Positions 7,240-14,064 of a DNA stretch of 14,064 nucleotides are shown piece by piece. The position numbers were made by a program, and so were the translations under genes. The notes under the pieces are model-generated. The model worked only from the letters and a program-made list of their open reading frames with translations. It made no database searches and was not told the DNA's origin. The DNA lies in NCBI GenBank assembly GCA_031284085.1, contig JAITAM010000152.1:1-14064 (forward strand). Reading direction: 5' to 3'. Origin of the DNA: Spirochaetaceae bacterium. Lineage in GTDB: Bacteria; Spirochaetota; Spirochaetia; Treponematales; Breznakiellaceae. Numbering within the stretch: position 1 is the first letter of the stretch; the number at the start of each line of letters is the position of its first letter.

Positions 7240-8400
7240 ATGAAAATACCTTTATTACAAGACAAACTTGAATACTACTTCAAATGGTTTCATCAGCATC
7301 CTGAGCCTAGTAATCAAGAGTTTGAAACGACAAAGCGGATTCGTGAAATCCTGCGAGAAGAGGGCATCGAGATCGTTGAAACTGCGCCCGGCGCAGAGCT
7401 TAAAACCGGCCTTGTTGCACGGATTCAAGGGAAAGCAGGGACGCCTGTTGTGGCGCTGCGCTGCGATATTGATGCTTTGCCGATAAACGAGGAGTCGGGG
7501 CTGCCTTATTCCTCGCTCAATCATGGCTTTATGCACGCGTGCGGCCATGATTTTCACACGACAAGCCTTCTGGGTGCGGCGCTTCTCCTTAATGAGGAGC
7601 GGGAAACGCTCAATGGGACCGTGAAACTTCTCTTCCAACCCGCAGAAGAAGGGGGAGACGGGGCGCTGCAAGTGATTGAATCGCACATTCTTGACGATGT
7701 CAGCGAGATTTATGGGATACACGTCGCGGCAGGCCACGAAAACGGTCTGATAGGCATAAGTCCGGGGGCAACTCATGCAGCGGTCGGCATCTTTAGCATT
7801 TCAATAAAGGGCAAAGGCTCGCACGGGGCCGCCCCGCACTACGCCCGCGACCCGATTGTTGCGGCGGCGCAGTTGATAAACACCGCTCAGGTCATCGTAA
7901 GCCGCAACACAGACCCTTTTGATCAAGCCGTTGTGAGTTTTACCCACATTAAAGCGGGGAGTACGTGGAATGTCATCCCAGAAGAAGCGTGGCTTGAAGG
8001 GACTTTGCGTGCTTTCAGCGATGAAAAGCTCTCGTGGCTGGCCGAACGTCTGCGTGAATGCTGCAATGCCACAGAAAAGGCTATGGGACTGCGCATAGAC
8101 TTGAACTATCGAGTATGCACCGTGGCGACAAACAACGACCCTGAACTCAGTGAATTTGCGGCGGAGACGGCGCGCTCTCTTGGGCTTACCGTTGTTGCAT
8201 CGCAGCGGGCTATGGGCGGAGAGGACTTTGCCCTTTATCAGAAAATCATACCCGGTGTTTTTTGGACTATCGGGATAAATAGTCCGCAGGGGGTGCATCA
8301 TCCGGGTTTTATTGCGGATATGAGCCGGCTTGCGGCCGCTTCATCGCTATTCACGGCGTTGGCGCAGCGCAGTCTTGCAAGACTCTCTAAAAAGAAGTAA
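7240..8400 (+). CDS. M20-family amidohydrolase (N-acyl amino acid amidohydrolase-like)
   Basis: A 386-residue metal-dependent hydrolase of the M20D type (hippurate, IAA-amino acid and N-acyl-L-amino acid amidohydrolases). These cleave an amide bond to release a free amino acid. Visible signatures are LRCDIDALPINE (73-84), HACGHDFHTT with metal ligands C101 and H103, LLFQPAEEGGDGA with the Glu pair at 136-137, YGIHV with H161, KGKGSHGAAPH of the dimerisation domain (190-200), and GGEDFA with GVHHPGF (H353/H354) at the C-terminus. Length is normal and no signal peptide is visible, so it is cytoplasmic. The substrate cannot be read from sequence. The start fits the family N-terminus and the purine-rich site upstream. 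The stop lies 25 bases before the helicase start, so the two are probably co-transcribed. Confidence 0.95.
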   Translation: MKIPLLQDKLEYYFKWFHQHPEPSNQEFETTKRIREILREEGIEIVETAPGAELKTGLVARIQGKAGTPVVALRCDIDALPINEESGLPYSSLNHGFMHACGHDFHTTSLLGAALLLNEERETLNGTVKLLFQPAEEGGDGALQVIESHILDDVSEIYGIHVAAGHENGLIGISPGATHAAVGIFSISIKGKGSHGAAPHYARDPIVAAAQLINTAQVIVSRNTDPFDQAVVSFTHIKAGSTWNVIPEEAWLEGTLRAFSDEKLSWLAERLRECCNATEKAMGLRIDLNYRVCTVATNNDPELSEFAAETARSLGLTVVASQRAMGGEDFALYQKIIPGVFWTIGINSPQGVHHPGFIADMSRLAAASSLFTALAQRSLARLSKKK

Positions 8401-8425
8401 AAAGAACTATAAAGGAAGATGATGT

Positions 8426-11400
8426 ATGAATATTCAGGCGCTCAAGGTCGGAGACCGGCTGAAAGGGCTTATACCGAACGAGACGGTGAAGATCGTGGGG
8501 ATTGTTTCGTTCGGCGAATATGCGGCGGAATTGGTCTTTCATAGAAACGACGGTTCCTTAGGGCAGCAGCTTATCTACGCGGATGCGCTGGATGGCTTAT
8601 CTATTGAGACGGAGGACTTACCGTGGACCTTTGATGCTGACGCGGCTTTGGTTAGGCTTTGCTCGGAAGCCTACAGGATAAAACTTGCCCACCTTTTTGA
8701 TCCGTATCTGGCGGTTCATACTTCTTTTATTGACCCGCTGCCCCACCAAATAAACGCCGTTTATGGACAAATGCTCTCGCAGAAGCCTTTGCGTTTCCTC
8801 TTGGCTGACGATCCGGGTGCGGGGAAGACGATAATGGCGGGGCTGCTTATCAAGGAGTTGAAAGTTCGGGGCGATATTAAGCGTTGTCTTATCGTTGCGC
8901 CGGGCAGTCTTGTACAACAATGGCAGGATGAGCTTCGTGATAAATTCCAGCTTGACTTTGAGATCGTCAGTACTGAAAATCTTGAATCATGCAGCAGCGG
9001 GAACGCTTTTATTGAGAAGCCTTATGTGCTAGCGCGGCTCGATATGCTGTCCCGCAATGAAGAAATGCAGGCAAAACTCAAATTTACGGACTGGGATTTG
9101 ATTATATGCGACGAGGCTCATAAAATGTCGGCGGCCGCGTCCGGTAGAAAAGAGCGCCATACCAAGCGTTACAATCTGGGGATGCTGCTTTCGGGCATTA
9201 CCCGGCATTTTTTGCTGCTTACTGCCACACCGCACAACGGAAAGGAGAGCAATTTCCAGTTGTTTTTGCGCCTTCTTGACGGCGATCGATTCGCGGGGAA
9301 AAGCAAAGGCAAACAAGAGATCGCTGCCGGAGACATGATGCGCCGTTTGGTTAAAGAGGAGCTTTTGACTTTTGAAGGCAAGCCGCTTTTTCCTGAGCGT
9401 ATTGCAACTACTCTTGAATATGAGCTTTCGGAGTCTGAAACGGCGCTTTACGACAAGGTAACTGAATACGTCCGCACCGGATTTGCAAATGCGGAGAAGA
9501 TTTTTGACCCAAAGCATGCTCATGCGATAGGCTTCGCACTTACTATTTTGCAGCGCCGTCTTGCCTCTTCGCCGCAGGCAATTTACCAATCTTTGAAGCG
9601 GCGCAAAGAACGGCTTGAAAAGAAGCTGCTTGAACTGCAAAGTGCAAGAGATTTATCGGGCAAAGATGAGGAGGACTTTATCCAAGACCTCAACGGCAAC
9701 TGGGATGATGAGTCGTTTCTCAATGATTTTGAAGAAACGCCGGCAGAAGAACGTGCTGAGCTTGAAGAGAGAATCCTTGATGAGGCGAGTGCGGCAAGAA
9801 CAATCGCAGAATTGGAAATAGAAATACATACGCTGCAAGATTTGGAACTGGATGCGCACAAGCTCTTTCATTCGGGTCTCGATAAGAAATGGGAACAGCT
9901 CTCGGCCACATTGCAACTGGGTAAAAGCGGCGGCTCGGAAAGCCCTTCTCCTCGAGAGAAAGTTATTATTTTTACCGAGCATCGCGATACTCTTTACTAT
10001 TTGGCGGATAGAATCCGCGGCCTGCTCGGTAATAATGATGCGGTGGTAACTATTCAGGGAGGTATACGCCGTGAAGAGCGGAAGCTGGTTGAAGGGCGCT
10101 TCAAGAATGAGAGTAATGTTTCTGTTTTGGTCGCTACGGATGCCGCCGGAGAAGGTATAAACCTGCAATGCGCCCATTTGATGATAAACTATGACCTGCC
10201 GTGGAATCCGAACCGCCTTGAGCAGCGTTTCGGGCGAATTCACCGCATCGGGCAAAAAAGTGTCTGCCATCTTTGGAATCTTGTGGCAAGCCGGACGAGA
10301 GAAGGGGATGTTTTTTTGAGACTTTTTGAGAAACTGGAGAAAGAACGAGATGCGTTGGGAGGAAAAGTCTTTGACGTTTTGGGAAAAGTGAGTTTCGATG
10401 ATAAGCCTTTGCGTGATTTGTTAATAGAAGCGATACGGTACGGCAACAGACCCGATGTCCGTTCAAAACTGGAACAGATCATTGACGGCGCTTTGGACCG
10501 CAAGGAGTTGGAACGTTTAATCGCCGAGCGCTCTTTGATTGGGCAGAGCTTAGGTATAGAACGGGTGCATGAAATCCGGGAGACTATGGAACGCATTGAA
10601 GCCCACCGCTTGCAGCCTTACTTTATTGAGAGTTTCTTTATTGGTGCATTTTCCGCTCTGAAGGGGCAGATACGCAAACGGTCGGATCACCGCTACTCCA
10701 TCCCGCATGTCCCCGCGAGTATCCGTGAAATCAGGTCGGCTCTGGGCGTAACATATCCTATTGCAAAGAGCTATGATGCAGTTACTTTTGAGAAAGAGTA
10801 CATGTATTTACCGGACTGTCCGAATGATGCAGCGCTGATATGTCCGGGGCATCCTCTTTTGAGTGCACTTATTGACGAAATTTTGGACAAAAACAAAGAC
10901 ATTTTGAAACAAGGGACCGTATTTATTGATGATAATGAAAATGCCCGCACAGATAGGCTGCTCTTTTATGTGGAGGATATTCTTGAGGACGGCAGAATAG
11001 ACAGCGAGGGCCGCCCGCTGAAGATTTCTCACCGCCTGCATTTTGTTGAGTTGTACAAAGACGGAACGGTTAAGCAAGCTGGGCTTGCGCCCTATCTTGA
11101 TTATTCTGTCCCTGATGCGCAAGAGTATCCTATTGTTCAAGCGCTTCTGAAAAAGAAGGCATGGTGGGGGCAGAATGTCGAGACGCTTGTGCAGAATTAT
11201 GCTGTTAAGAACCTGATACCCTCTCATTTTAAGGAAGTTAAGGAACGCCGCGCTTCCTATGTCGACAAAGTAGAGGCGGAGGTAAAAAATAGGCTGAGCG
11301 CCGAGATCGGCTATTGGGACAAGCAGGCCGGTATTATCTCGGATATGGCAGTGGAAGGGAAAGTGAACGCCCGACTTAACGCCGATCGTTTAAGAGAGCG

Positions 11401-11959
11401 GGTGAACAACTTGACAAAGCGGCTCAAAGATAGACTTGCCGAGCTGGCTCTTGAACGGAACATTGTATCGAAGCCACCTGCTCTCTTGGGTGGTGCATGG
11501 ATAATCCCCCGTGCTTTCTTGCAGGAGGGTGCGCTTGTAGGGCAGCCTCTTTCTACGGAAGAGGGAAAGGATGAGATAGAACGGATCGGCATGGAAACAG
11601 TTATGGCTCTTGAGAAGGAACTGCACAACACTCCCAAAGACATAAGCGCCTGTAATCTAGGCTATGATATTGAATCAAAGAACCCCGATGGCCATTTGCG
11701 TTTTATCGAAGTAAAAGGGCGGGCTTTAGGCGCTCATGAATTGACGGTTACGCATAATGAAATGAGCATTGCGGCCAATTCCCCCGATAAATCTATTCTT
11801 GCTCTTGTGATTGTTGATGGGAGCAAGCGCTATACCACGTATTTTATGCACTGGCTTGAGGCGGGGCCGTCTTTTTCGGAAAGCAAGCGGACATTAGAAT
11901 TAAAAAAGTTACGCATGGTTTCTCATGTAACGCTTGAACGGGAAACACAACCTTTGTAG
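8426..11959 (+). CDS. SNF2/RapA-type helicase with DUF3883 nuclease-like domain (DrmD-like)
   Basis: A large 1177-residue ATP-dependent DNA translocase/helicase. RecA lobe 1 has the Q-motif-like PLPHQINAVYGQML (104-117), Walker A LADDPGAGKT (K134), DEAH (229-232) and LLTATPHNG (264-272). A charged, coiled-coil-prone insertion (about 385-480) separates lobe 2. Lobe 2 shows VIIFTEHRDTLYYLADRI (513-530), ATDAAGEGINLQ (570-581) and LEQRFGRIHRIGQ (598-610). A long middle region follows. Residues about 1050-1140 match DUF3883: GYDIES then FIEVKGRA, giving D1081, E1095 and K1097 in PD-(D/E)xK spacing. Known relatives are DrmD of class 1 DISARM and orphan helicases in defence islands. AAGGAAG 7 nt before the ATG sets the start. 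No methylase, drmA, drmB or drmC is present here, so assignment to DISARM is not supported; a DNA-targeting or defence role is inference. Confidence 0.9.
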   Translation: MNIQALKVGDRLKGLIPNETVKIVGIVSFGEYAAELVFHRNDGSLGQQLIYADALDGLSIETEDLPWTFDADAALVRLCSEAYRIKLAHLFDPYLAVHTSFIDPLPHQINAVYGQMLSQKPLRFLLADDPGAGKTIMAGLLIKELKVRGDIKRCLIVAPGSLVQQWQDELRDKFQLDFEIVSTENLESCSSGNAFIEKPYVLARLDMLSRNEEMQAKLKFTDWDLIICDEAHKMSAAASGRKERHTKRYNLGMLLSGITRHFLLLTATPHNGKESNFQLFLRLLDGDRFAGKSKGKQEIAAGDMMRRLVKEELLTFEGKPLFPERIATTLEYELSESETALYDKVTEYVRTGFANAEKIFDPKHAHAIGFALTILQRRLASSPQAIYQSLKRRKERLEKKLLELQSARDLSGKDEEDFIQDLNGNWDDESFLNDFEETPAEERAELEERILDEASAARTIAELEIEIHTLQDLELDAHKLFHSGLDKKWEQLSATLQLGKSGGSESPSPREKVIIFTEHRDTLYYLADRIRGLLGNNDAVVTIQGGIRREERKLVEGRFKNESNVSVLVATDAAGEGINLQCAHLMINYDLPWNPNRLEQRFGRIHRIGQKSVCHLWNLVASRTREGDVFLRLFEKLEKERDALGGKVFDVLGKVSFDDKPLRDLLIEAIRYGNRPDVRSKLEQIIDGALDRKELERLIAERSLIGQSLGIERVHEIRETMERIEAHRLQPYFIESFFIGAFSALKGQIRKRSDHRYSIPHVPASIREIRSALGVTYPIAKSYDAVTFEKEYMYLPDCPNDAALICPGHPLLSALIDEILDKNKDILKQGTVFIDDNENARTDRLLFYVEDILEDGRIDSEGRPLKISHRLHFVELYKDGTVKQAGLAPYLDYSVPDAQEYPIVQALLKKKAWWGQNVETLVQNYAVKNLIPSHFKEVKERRASYVDKVEAEVKNRLSAEIGYWDKQAGIISDMAVEGKVNARLNADRLRERVNNLTKRLKDRLAELALERNIVSKPPALLGGAWIIPRAFLQEGALVGQPLSTEEGKDEIERIGMETVMALEKELHNTPKDISACNLGYDIESKNPDGHLRFIEVKGRALGAHELTVTHNEMSIAANSPDKSILALVIVDGSKRYTTYFMHWLEAGPSFSESKRTLELKKLRMVSHVTLERETQPL

Positions 11960-12094
11960 AACTACGTTTACTAGACAGACATATCTTTCCAATTTTAGAA
12001 GAATTATTAGCTGCTATGTCTTTCGCTGCATCTATCAGGCAAAAAGCTGTACGCTGTTTCCGATACAATGCCGAAACATTGAAACCCGCCTGTT
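11960..12094 (+). other. Remnant segment with dispersed-repeat copy 4
   Basis: After the helicase stop one plus frame reads ELRLLDRHIFPILEELLAAM, then an AASIRQKAVRCFRYNAETL-like stretch to TAA about 12098. It looks like a protein fragment but I cannot name it, and it has no start. Its end (12063-12094, ATACAATGCCGAAACATTGAA) resembles the repeat copies at 3851-4010. No intrinsic terminator is visible after the helicase. Confidence 0.4.
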
Positions 12095-12644
12095 CATAAC
12101 AGCTTGTAATAAAAAGAATGAGCAAGAAGATCAAAATCCATCAAATCCAACGCTAGATGAACAAATCATAAATGTTCCGGAAATGGTCATAGAATACGGA
12201 CCCGGTTTTGATTTTGAAACACCAGATGACGGTCAAATATATCACAGCCACCCCGCACTATTGGTTGATTTTATAAAACCGGGGGCATCATACTGGCACT
12301 ATTACGATGGGAAAGAAATTGTTACGCTGAGTTCTGATGCGGTGCATCCATTGGATAATTTCAATAATAAGGTCAGAATAAGTGGAACAAATAAAATAAG
12401 AATATCTTTTTCATATCCACCGAGTCGTTATACCGTTAGCTATTGGCATGAAAAATACATCGGCGATTTTTCCACCTATGAAGATAATTTTGAAACAATG
12501 GAAATAGAAAATGCTGTAATTGAGCTGCCTGATTTAGATCATGGGTATATTTTTGAAATAAAGGCTGTATGAGAAACATTAAAGGGCATAAAAGGAGAAG
12601 GATATGCACAGTTAAAAAATAAACTGCGGGCAAACGGCATATAA
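12090..12644 (+). pseudogene. Truncated lipoprotein gene with in-frame stop
   Basis: The readable part starts LFITACNKKNEQEDQN, whose ITAC looks like the end of a lipoprotein signal peptide with the lipid-modified cysteine at 12105-12107. Sequence upstream of the lipobox belongs to a dispersed repeat, so the start codon and most of the signal peptide are gone. The mature part is acidic, with YHSHPALLVDFIKPGASYWH and SRYTVSYWHEKYIGDF. This is the pattern of small spirochaete and Firmicute lipoproteins of unknown function ending GYIFEI-A-W. Here the expected Trp is TGA (12570-12572). The same frame continues ETLKGIKGEGYAQLKNKL to TAA at 12642-12644, which supports TGG having mutated to TGA. A frame open from ATG 11934 exists but its first 50 residues read the repeat, so I do not accept it as the true start. 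Confidence 0.65.
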
Positions 12645-12657
12645 CAGGTCCGGCATT

Positions 12658-12732
12658 ATGTCTATGGAAGGTAAATTTGATGAATGTTATTATAACGATT
12701 GTAAAGATGGATCTGAAATCTATATCGTATAG
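12658..12732 (+). other. Short 24-codon open frame, doubtful
   Basis: An ATG-to-TAG frame reading MSMEGKFDECYYNDCKDGSE and four more residues. It has no clear ribosome binding site and no family that I recognise, and it lies between two pseudogenes. It is probably a fragment of another lost gene. Confidence 0.15.
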
Positions 12733-12770
12733 ATACCATCTTAAAACTGGCGATAATTGAAAATTTTTAA

Positions 12771-13101
12771 CAAAGCTCTTTAAAAATATTAAAGATAAAT
12801 CAAAGAATTATGTTTTTTCTATGCGATGATCTTTGTATGCATGCATTTGGAAAACTTATCTGCCAAAATACAAAATTTGCTTCAGAAATTATAAAATGGA
12901 CAAAACGAGATGAATTTTAAATGTATCGTGCTTCAGCATTATTTCTAATTTTTTCAATTTGACATGACAAATGTCTTGAAACAAAGCTCATTAGAGTTTC
13001 AGATATTCTTAGACGGATGAATATGATTTGGTTCGTAAGAGCTATGGCTGGATGTCAAAAACTTTATCAAAAAAAGAACCAAAGTTTGTATTTGAATATA
13101 C
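12771..13101 (+). pseudogene. DNA alkylation repair (AlkD-like) pseudogene
   Basis: Reads as the C-terminal half of an AlkD/DUF1061-type HEAT-repeat DNA glycosylase, which removes alkylated bases. Reconstructed order: CDDLCMHAFGKLICQN, then FASEIIKWTKRDEF, a stop where Trp is expected, MYRASALFLIFSI, another stop, HDKCLETKLIRVSDILRR, and after a frameshift DEYDLVRKSYGWMSKTLSKK and EPKFVFEYT. The CDDLC-HAFGKL, KWT-RRAS and YGWM-K blocks fall in the order and spacing of the family. The usual C-terminal block with a PRTALRYAIEKM-like motif is missing because the sequence runs straight into a nucleotidyltransferase at about 13100. The 5' end is not resolved, and the gene cannot be functional. The assignment rests on my reading of conserved blocks, not on a database search. 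Confidence 0.6.
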
Positions 13102-13705
13102 TTGTTTGAATTATTGACATATGGTGCTTTGACAAAAAAAAGAAGTGATATTGATATAGTAGTTATTACAAATACATTAATTAGAGGATCTGAATTAAAC
13201 ACGATAAAAAATATCCATAAAGAAATGGGAAATATAATAAAAATGGTCATAGAAAGGCCATACTACGACAAAATATTTTACGATGAGGCAACTTATGGAA
13301 ATGAATAGTTAATAAAACCATCATCTTTTATATCATAATGAAATAATAATATATGGACCTAAATTCAAAACATTACTAGATGAACTAATTGACATAAAAG
13401 ATATATAAAAGGCATGTATAAATGATTTTTATAAAGAATGGATACTCCAAATAAATGATGAAAAATAGCTATCTAATAATCATTATCAATCATATATAGC
13501 ATTAAACATTTGCTGAATATTATATACGATATATAAATTGGAAACAGCAAACAAATAAAAATCTTGCAATTGAATAAAAGCGAATTATAATGAATGGACA
13601 AGCTTGATAAATGAAGCAGAAGAATAGAGGTACAATAAAACAATAGATAAAACAAATGAAATAATTGAACTGTATCTAACAAGACTGTGTTTACATTTAG
13701 AGCTA
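13102..13705 (+). pseudogene. AadA/ANT-like aminoglycoside nucleotidyltransferase pseudogene
   Basis: Begins abruptly with ELLTYGALTKKRSDIDIVVI, the nucleotidyltransferase core GS-x-SDID pattern (here GA...SDID with both metal-binding Asp residues). Roughly 30 N-terminal residues are missing. After a stop at 13306 and a frameshift near 13330 it continues YHNEIIIYGPKFKTLLDELI, then INDFYKEWILQINDEK, stop, LSNNHYQSYIALNIC, stop, ILYTIYKLETANK. Past a small deletion it reads IKANYNEWTSLINEAEE, stop, RYNKTIDKTNEIIELYLTRL. The ALNIC(R)ILY and EW-IKANY blocks match the helical C-terminal domain (DUF4111) of streptomycin/spectinomycin adenylyltransferases. The intact family adds AMP to aminoglycosides; this copy is clearly dead. 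A related non-resistance nucleotidyltransferase is the alternative. Confidence 0.6.
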
Positions 13706-13874
13706 AAGCCTTTCGGCATCCGTTTGCCTGTGTCAGTCGCTGTCGCTTTACTTTTTCCCATGCCTCACTCTCTTACTTACATTTGGGCGGCACAAAACTC
13801 TGTGATTTGCTTATCCATCCTGCAAAACGTCGTAAACAGACGAAATGTTATGTTGAGTAGATCCGCCCTGTTTA
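13706..13874. other. Spacer of higher GC before DUF3781
   Basis: A stretch with base composition less AT-rich than the pseudogenes beside it. The plus frame is open, but it continues the pseudogene frame and shows no family likeness. A loose inverted pair, TGTTTAC (about 13689) against GTAAACA (about 13833), brackets it. It could be a transferred intergenic repeat; I cannot name it. Confidence 0.3.
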
Positions 13875-13903
13875 TTGACAAAAATAAGGGAAAATATAAT
13901 AAT
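13875..13903 (+). promoter_or_regulatory. Sigma-70 type promoter of the DUF3781 gene
   Basis: A perfect -35 box TTGACA (13875-13880) is followed after 17 bases by AATAAT (13898-13903, five of six matches to the -10 consensus). A perfect TATAAT at 13895-13900 overlaps but would leave only a 14-base spacer. The ATG at 13923 lies about 20 bases downstream, and AGGAG (13911-13915) serves as its ribosome binding site. Confidence 0.6.
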
Positions 13904-13922
13904 TATATTCAGGAGAAAGGTT

Positions 13923-14064
13923 ATGAATGATTTAATCGCGAATACAGATAAAATACACACAACGGCAATGGCTGTCGAACGAATCAGTAGAAACCTAAAC
14001 ATAGATACTGTCGGTCTTACCGCTTGGTGTAGGGAGAAAATCAAGAATGCGGACACCGTCATCA
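13923..14064 (+). CDS. DUF3781 family protein, cut by right edge
   Basis: Only the first 47 codons are present, starting MNDLIANTDKIHTTAMAVER. The pattern (LI-N-DKIHTT, VERI-RNL, DT, WCREKI) matches the N-terminus of DUF3781, a small family of unknown function found in Firmicutes and other anaerobes. AGGAGAAAGG ends 2 bases before the ATG, with its AGGAG core 7 bases upstream, and a good promoter precedes it. It is the only gene in the right-hand accessory tract that shows no damage in the visible part. The family has no established role, so I give none. Confidence 0.75.
   Translation, partial: MNDLIANTDKIHTTAMAVERISRNLNIDTVGLTAWCREKIKNADTVI

Noticed and set aside
8426..11959. Complete DISARM locus
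   Set aside because: Only a DrmD-like protein is present; no methylase, drmA, drmB or drmC can be read on either side within the window.
11844..12134. Minus-strand lipoprotein starting MIFLLILFITSC
   Set aside because: It looks like a signal peptide because AACAGCTTGT is nearly palindromic. The rest of the frame is antisense to the helicase end and resembles nothing, whereas the plus strand reads as a lipoprotein family.
12090..13705. Alternative genetic code with UGA or UAG read as tryptophan
   Set aside because: The intact genes use TGG for Trp and contain no internal TGA or TAG, and the same pseudogenes also have frameshifts and deletions.
13674..13860. Integron attC site between the nucleotidyltransferase pseudogene and DUF3781
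   Set aside because: ATCTAAC and GTTGAGT fit the R'' and R' core patterns, with a short TGTTTAC inverted pair inside. The 185-base span is long, the interior is not palindromic, and no comparable sites separate the other genes.

Overview
The window looks like a piece of a Treponema-type spirochaete chromosome of medium GC. This is inferred from the style of pyruvate,phosphate dikinase, the accessory genes and the repeat-rich spacers; there is no rRNA or other marker to prove it. Two housekeeping genes lie on the minus strand at the left: ppdK (runs off the left edge) and priA. Between them are a decayed IS1-family transposase and copies of a short dispersed repeat.

The roughly 1.26 kb between priA (leftward) and the next operon (rightward) is almost entirely tandem repeat. 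First comes an array of thirteen 63-bp units with no indels and one frame open throughout. Then comes an array of nine 21-bp units, which starts at a perfect 20-bp inverted repeat. Both periods are multiples of 21 bp.

The plus strand then carries a tight two-gene unit (25-bp gap). It holds an M20-family amidohydrolase and an 1177-residue SNF2/RapA-type helicase with a C-terminal DUF3883 nuclease-like domain, which resembles DrmD of class 1 DISARM phage defence. No other DISARM gene is in the window, so it is an orphan here or belongs to a different system.

Downstream lies an AT-rich accessory tract of three successive plus-strand pseudogenes: a lipoprotein lacking its signal peptide, an AlkD-like DNA alkylation repair protein, and an AadA/ANT-like aminoglycoside nucleotidyltransferase. 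All can be reconstructed by reading through stops and frameshifts, and many of the stops fall where tryptophan is expected. The tract ends with an apparently intact DUF3781 gene, which has its own promoter and ribosome binding site and is cut by the right edge.

The points most worth a second look are the AT-hook-like tail on PPDK, the repeat-built divergent promoter region, and the helicase-nuclease paired with an M20 hydrolase.
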